DNA of 64,000 nt from Isoetes taiwanensis. Lineage: Eukaryota > Streptophyta > Lycopodiopsida > Isoetales > Isoetaceae. The DNA lies in contig JAJEKV010000004.1 in NCBI GenBank assembly GCA_021234155.1, positions 13,420,716 to 13,484,715 of the forward strand, in the 5' to 3' direction. The notes under the pieces were generated by a model. The model was not told the origin of the DNA, ran no database searches, and saw only the letters and a list, made by a program, of their open reading frames with translations. This document shows, one piece after another, positions 58,076 to 64,000 of this stretch; within the stretch, counting starts at the first letter, position 1; every line of letters begins with the position of its first letter. The translations under genes were made by a program, and so were the position numbers.

Positions 58076-58394
58076 AAAAGTAACCTACGTGGCTTTCATT
58101 GCCGCTGCTCCACTTCTTAGGCATTTGACAGTTTTCTAGTTTCTGTTGCTCCTTCCATCTACAAAAATACCAGTTTGTCATAAGCTAAGAGTAACAAATA
58201 AGAAGATTACAAAGAAAAGACACATGTGGTGATGGACTTATATTATAGCAGGCAAATTTGACAGACCAATGTATATGCAACTGAGAATTACCTAGCTGCT
58301 CTACTTGTGCTTCATAAAGCTTAACGAACGGAATCTGTTTAGTAGGGCCAGCATACACATTAACTGTGCATGTAAAAGTGGTTCAAAAAACATC

Positions 58395-61300
58395 TTAACC
58401 TTTCTTATTCTTTAATTTGGTAAACTCCTTTGATTTTTCAACATCTCCAGCAAATTTCCTTTGGAGCAACTTCTCCTTTTTATCTTGAATCAAAAATAAG
58501 CAATACACAAAATTTATTATACAAAATATATACATGTGATTGATAATTGCACAACTGATCATTATACAGTCGATTATAAGACTGTAAAAGAATGTGAACT
58601 TTCTAGCATGCCATGTTCTTTGCCATAGAAAATTCAAATGGCAAGGGAAAGCCGAAAAGTGGAAAAGCCTGATGATAATGTTTGCTTAATTGAAAGTTAA
58701 AAAGAGGCTAACGAGAAGGAAAGCTCATGCTCATCTCATTGAGCTTGTCTACTCTGTTCAATGTGCCTGGTCATTTTTTATCTATTGAAATAACCTATTA
58801 AACGTGGTTGCAAGCTACTTATACACCAAAATCCACTCAATTTTTCAATTCGAGGTAAGAATATTGAAATCTTACAAATCCCTTCCTTATGAAGTCCATA
58901 TCTGAAAAAAAAGTACACAATCTCTATACATAAGGCCCAAGTTAGCTTCTTATTCCACAAATAAATACAAGTGCTTTCATGATACAACAATGTTTCCAGC
59001 AATATTGCTCTCCTATTATATACCTTGGCCATGGTATTTTAACATGATCACATCATAATCATTTCTAGCTCATATATTTATTCAAATCATGAAATATTAC
59101 CCTTTAAGCATTTGGCCCTTTAGGCACCTATGCAATATGAGGTTTTATATGGAAACATGGACCCGTAATGATTATTGAAGCACAAGCTAAACCTTTACAA
59201 CATGCAATGCAAGACTTTCATGTAGGCCTTTTTAGCTGGAATTTAAAAAATGGAACTTAGCATTATACTAGTTATGGTGCCCGGCGTTGCCGGGCCTCGT
59301 GACAATTTGAAAGAATGGTTGTTTAATATTAAAAAAAAAAGGGATTTGGAGCATGGAAATTTGCATTTGAAGATTGTAGGAGCAACAATGGAATACACAA
59401 TTTGTATTCTTGCTACACATATTTCATATACAAAAGTTTGGGCATTTCCAATGCAACAATGGAACACAAATTTGTATTCTTGCCACATGTATTTCATATA
59501 CAAAAGCTTGGGCATTTCCAGTGCAACAACTGGCTTGCTCTTATCTTCACAACAAAAAAATTTATCAACTATTTATCTGAACATTGCCTATACCTTACAG
59601 CAATGGATGCATTCGAAGAACGTGAATCTAATAACGTCACAATGGCACAGAAAAAAGGGATAAAATACAACAATGTGCTTCTGCTAGCAGATTGGCATTC
59701 CGACAGCAAGTTTAAAGATTTATTACATGTTGCATCAGCTTCACAACAATGTATCTTAAAACAATGATCACGTAGATATGCAATGAAAAATCACGACGTT
59801 GGATTTAAGGGTTAACGGTACATATGATCCTATATGTACACTCAATACGAACTCTATATACACTCAATAAGAACCCTGTGCAAAGGCCACCTTTGACATA
59901 CCGCAATAATTTGATTCGTTTCCACAAATGATTTACATGGGAACAAACTTGATGACTATCCAGAATGTGCAATCGTTTGCTGCTTCTAGATATTCCGTTC
60001 TACTAAGATCTTGGATGAATAGTTTTGCACGGAATAGGACGACCAGATTACGAAGCTTTAATTAACTTCTTTGGAAAACCCTAGAATAAATGTGATGCTT
60101 GCATATTGTACCCTCTAGCATATGAAAACGAAGGTTTTTGGAATACCTAATGTGCACACATGTGCTAGAAGGATGATCTAGATTTGTTAAATTAGATTTG
60201 TTGAATGAAATGCTTTTATAATTCTTGGATGTGTGCAATTCAGGTCTTGATAGTCAATATGTATTAACAATATAATAAGTAGTAATTTTGAAAATTATTC
60301 ACATCTATCATTCACTTCGTTGACTTGTTCATCATGAATTATAAAGGATAAGCTTTTAAATGAACTCAAATATCCAATCTAAAGGAGCTCCATAACATGC
60401 AAAAGAGCAATTTGCGTAGTTTCATAACATGCTATAAAGTTGCAGATCCAAATTTATGCTCTCCTTAAATTCAAAATTGAGAATAGCTAATGGATGTGAC
60501 ATTGTTGCGTTAGAAAATTCAGTTCTATAAACAAAAGAAGCCTAGTAAGAGCTCCCTAGATTGCAAAAATGTGGAAATCTATGCATGGATTTCCTTGTAT
60601 CAAGAAGCCTTTACAAACTAATTTAAAGGCTTAAACGTATAGAGCTATCTCTCTCTCAAAGAACCGCCTATAGAGTTATCTGTGCAAGGAGAGCATATCA
60701 ACAAATTAGCTAAGCTATGCCTAGAGCACTGTAGATCCATGTATATTATATTTGATGTTGAACTTATATGGAATTTTGGGGCATTTAGCAACAATGTCAA
60801 CTTTAGCAAATTGTATTTGATGGATTTAATGTGGATGGCAATCCATAGGTTTAGATATCTAGAGCATAAATCCACATTTGTTGTGCATGATAAATGCCAT
60901 TCCATGGTGCACATGTCATTTGTTGTGCATGATAAATTTTGGACCACTTCCATTGCATGGTGCACAGGTCACCATCCGATGCACAATAACACTTTTACTG
61001 TCCCAAATATGGCTTCAAGCAAACTCCGATTCACTTGTATTCCTGCATTAGTATCATGAATCCATGAGCATTAGGTATAGCCATTTAAAAGATGCAAACC
61101 CAAGTCAGCGAACCTCTTATTCCACCATTCCACCAGAAGATACCTAGAAGCAATGGTATCACCACAACCTTTTAAATCTTTAAATGCATTAACATGTGTC
61201 AAAGTCTGAATTACCTAATGTACAACCGTTTGAGAAAACAATAGTGGAGAAAATTCAGGTAGGTATCTCTAGATTTTAGCAACTTCCAAGCAGATTTTGT

Positions 61301-63738
61301 GCAAGTGAAGTCCTCCCATGTGTCGCGGAAGAAGAATCCATAGGAATAATATATATTGTAATGCAATCTTCAAATAAATGATCGTCTTTGTCAATCTAGC
61401 AATACAATGCCATTCAATGCTACCAATAAATATAAAGGCACAATGGTTTCTCTAGTATCAAGCTTTGCCTTCCATATACATAAAGAAGAAGGAAGTGCAA
61501 AAATGAAGTATCTTATCTTTTCCCACAAAGACTCTTGCTAGGCACTGCTCAAAAAGCTGGCTGGCCTTTTTTTCCATTGCTTGTTGGAAAGCCTGACCGC
61601 GTAACTTCAGTTCCTGCAAGTAGCAAATGAAAAAGCAGATTAAATCTAAAATCCTTTGCCATGAATGTTATTTAAGAACACTAAAAATAAACATGATGTT
61701 CCTGTAAGAGCTGCCACTAAATATAAAAGCAAGATTGGCTCTGGTAGTCAGTATCCAGACCCCAATATTGTAATTATTTATGGTACTATCATGTTTGTCG
61801 GATCACACATCCAAGCGGGTACATATTGTACACAGCCAAGGGGCCAAAATGATGGTGGCATCCATGCACAAAATTTTCAAATCACATCATAGAATGACAG
61901 AATTTCTGTAGTTGCAAAGCGAATGTGATTCTTCAAAGGAACATGCTTTACCTTTTGTAATTCTTTGTGGCAACTAACATAGAGCTTAGAGGCACATGAA
62001 TGCAAGTTCCGACTACCTGAAAAGATGAGAGAAACATAGCTTGCTGTTGTACCTATAGCAGATCCCTTTGTTCTTTAGCTTTGCTGAATTATATTACCTT
62101 TTCTCACACAGACCGTTGCTAGGCCCTGCTCAAAAAGCTGGCTGGCCTTTTTTTACGCTGCTTGTAGGAAGTCCGGACCGCGTAATTCTAGTTCCTGCAA
62201 GTAGCAAGGGAAAAAGCGGATGAAATATGAAAACATTTGCCACGAATGTTATCAAGAACATTGAAAATAGACACGTTCCTGTCACAACTGATAATCCATC
62301 AGCTCAGCAGGAATCCAAGCAGGCCTGATGTAGCAGAAAGAGTGCCTCGGTCCCACATCTAAGGGTACATATGCTGTCTTCATTATAAGGGCTTTCAAAA
62401 AAGTACGCATGCTGTCTTCATGATCATGCTCAGGAGGTATGAAATAGTGTGTTATGATTCCCTACTGACGATCACATTGCTTCTCAAGTTCTCAGAACTT
62501 GAGCCCATAAAAACCCACCTACATGCCCACCTACATGCTCTTGAAGGATTGATTGCCCATAAAAAACCCATCTACATGCATGCAATCTTTGCCAGGAAGG
62601 TATTCATCACCAAGTACAGCCAAGACAATATCAAAAACATATTACACAAGGGAGTGTCGGTACAGATTGGCATACTCCCAACCTCCACTTTGGCAGTCAC
62701 TACTGTTCCTTAACTTAGACCTTCTCTAGTTTCTGTCACATTGAATGACTTACTTGAAGCATTATCAACAGCAAACAATGTACTACTTGACTGAAGAAGA
62801 TCGAGCTGATATGTTTCTCCAAGCAGCCACTTTAGTATTTCCAACTTGTCTACCGAAAGTGATAAAGTTGCTAAAATGTTGAAACACTGAACTAAATGAC
62901 AGATATAATTAGAGTATCATCAACCACATGTAGCATCTCAAAATTCCAAAGGATGTACCTGCTCTATCTGAATAAATACAATATTGGATGACACCTCTCC
63001 TTGAACCTGTGAGTTCATGAGATTATCAATTCTTATGGATTCCGTATATTAAAAGCATATATTTATGTGAGAGTCCTTTAAACCTTCCTTAGCATGGGTG
63101 ATCATTGATTCATAGTTCCTGCATACTAACTCGACGAATATTCTTGACAATTAGAAACAACATCTTTATAGGGCCAAAGATGGAAGTCTGATCGTTGATT
63201 TCATCTGCTGCTTTTTCACATAATCTGCATAAAATACCACGCTATAACAGGCTTTTCTGTGGTAATACTTGTCCTCTTTTGCAGGCATTTGAATTTCCAT
63301 CTCTCAATGCAAACCCATAGAAGCTTAACTTTCAGCCTAAACTCCAAGGAGTCCCAAAGCAATCAAAAGTAGAACCTTAACTTACAGTCTGAACTCCAAG
63401 GAGGCCCACAACTTTGGATAGAATATGAAATTAATGACATAGATGATGTCTCTATCGAATGCATTTACAGTAAATGAGGGAAAAAGATTAGTGTAGACAT
63501 GTTTCCATAGTGATGGAGTCTTTGCAAATTAGGTACGATAGGCTTGCTTTGTGACTTCCTCTTTGGCAAAAATGTTTCAACGTTGATGATCTTAGAAATG
63601 GAATTGAATGGAAATAGAACCTTGTGCAAATCTGACAACTTGAGAACCTAAGAAATTACATGCAGCGAATCCAAAAGAAATTACATTTCTTACCTTGCTT
63701 AATGCATGTGCCAATGGTTCATCCTCACCCCTGGATCT
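58395..63738 (-). CDS. Unrecognised multi-exon gene on the minus strand
   Basis: Short open stretches with splice sites were joined by reading phase. Exons: 63738-63694 (RSRGEDEPLAHALSK, GTAAGA donor), 63006-62959, 62870-62754 (SVDKLEILKWLLGETYQLD, GTAAGT donor), 62016-61952 (NLHSCASKLYVSCHKELQK, GTAAAG donor), 61613-about 61533 (ELKLRGQAFQQAMEKKA) and a last exon ending at 58395 (KKEKLLQRKFAGDVEKSK). The three junctions from 63006 to 61613 agree in phase without stops. A further possible exon near 63230-63170 reads LCEKAADEINDQTSIFG. The C-terminal half looks helical and charged. I recognise no family. Missing exons before 63.7 kb, between 63.7 and 63.0 kb, and between 61.5 and 58.5 kb are likely. 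The exon limits and first exon are not certain. Confidence 0.5.
59382..59521 (+). repeat. 70-bp tandem duplication
   Basis: Two imperfect copies, 59382-59451 and 59452-59521, share GTATTCTTGC, TATTTCATATACAAAAG and TTGGGCATTTCCA. It lies in what may be an intron of the minus-strand gene. Confidence 0.85.
61511..61704 (-). repeat. Exon-bearing duplication, intact copy
   Basis: About 190 bases, including the exon starting ELKLRGQAF, are repeated at 62090-62283 with many differences. This copy is open. Confidence 0.75.
62090..62283 (-). pseudogene. Duplicated, decayed exon copy
   Basis: Second copy of the 61511-61704 segment. Its reading frame starts ELELRGPDF but reaches a TAA after about 12 codons, while the KKASQLFEQ part and both splice sites are still recognisable. 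It lies upstream of the intact exon with respect to the gene, in what would be an intron. Confidence 0.65.
63321..63405 (-). repeat. Short tandem duplication
   Basis: Two copies of a roughly 40-base word built on CTTAACTT...CTCCAAGGAGKCCCA, at about 63323 and 63376. Confidence 0.65.
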
Positions 63739-63739
63739 C

Positions 63740-64000
63740 TAGAAGTGATTCTCAAACTCTACAAACTCAGTACATGATATCACCGTTGGATGCAAAATAT
63801 CCATTCCGGCAGCTTGCTGGACTCTTTGAAAGTAAAAATATCTCACAAAATAAAAACATAAATTGAAGCATGCATCTCGGTACCGGAATTGCAGACTGAA
63901 AGCAGATCGACCAAACATCTATCAAAATCCAAAGTCTAATGACCTGATCACCATCTGTATACCTACGTTCAAACAAAAGCCAGCCATGGTTCAAAAGCTC
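63740..64000 (-). other. Upstream edge of the minus-strand gene
   Basis: A further open run (VQQAAGMDILHP then CTEFVEFENHF) sits just upstream of the first exon. It is separated by an in-frame TAG that coincides with a possible acceptor. It may be another exon or a decayed part. Confidence 0.25.

Noticed and set aside
1-64000. CRISPR arrays, bacterial operons, intact rRNA or tRNA genes
   Set aside because: No repeat-spacer array was seen, the window is plainly eukaryotic, and no full cloverleaf was recognised by eye.

Overview
The window is nuclear DNA of a land plant. It has AT-rich GT-AG introns, plant-specific gene families (a POWERDRESS-like SANT protein, a WEB/WEMBL coiled-coil protein, a PIN-LIKES transporter relic), a plant-type COX19, and many plant retroelements primed by initiator-Met tRNA. 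The species cannot be fixed from the sequence. Nothing here is bacterial except one short organelle-type rRNA fragment.

Layout. 1-1137: edge of a minus-strand LTR retrotransposon with PBS, LTR and the first 129 codons of gag. 2.0-5.3 kb: a GC-rich island with two decayed convergent coding regions; the plus-strand one ends in a Ulp1/C48-protease-like motif. 5.6-7.1 kb: unrecognised ORFs over GGA repeats. 7571-8051: a complete 471-bp TRIM with 5-bp target duplications. 9.5-11.0 kb: a 5'-truncated LINE. 11.1-18.4 kb: a decayed Ty3/gypsy chromovirus split by a 3.1-kb non-coding LTR element (LARD-like), which itself carries a tRNA-type SINE. 19.6-19.9 kb: a long (AAAAAAG)n tract. 21.0-29.1 kb: the POWERDRESS-like gene with a G-box-rich upstream region. 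29.5-30.1 kb: MITE-like repeats and a GC hairpin. 30.6-31.7 kb: an intronless, frameshifted PILS pseudogene. 33.1-35.1 kb: a decayed LINE reverse transcriptase with a mitochondrial-type LSU rRNA fragment inside it. 35-40 kb: mostly featureless AT-rich DNA. 40.6-42.1 kb: a second LINE of the 9.5-kb family. 45.05-47.65 kb: the WEB-family gene (minus strand). 51.75-52.51 kb: COX19 (plus strand, three small exons). 53.7-58.1 kb: CACTA-like terminal relics. 58.4-63.7 kb: an unrecognised minus-strand gene seen as short exons, three of whose junctions agree in reading phase, with one duplicated and decayed exon.

The host genes do not form a pathway: chromatin/histone deacetylation (POWERDRESS), chloroplast or actin-related coiled coil (WEB), and cytochrome c oxidase assembly (COX19). 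The strongest novelty candidates lie in the mobile fraction: the TRIM with tRNA-like boxes across its LTR/PBS junction, the matched gag-coding and non-coding LTR elements, the rRNA fragment inside a LINE, and the repeated GC-hairpin modules. The unannotated gene at 58-64 kb is the most useful gene-level lead.
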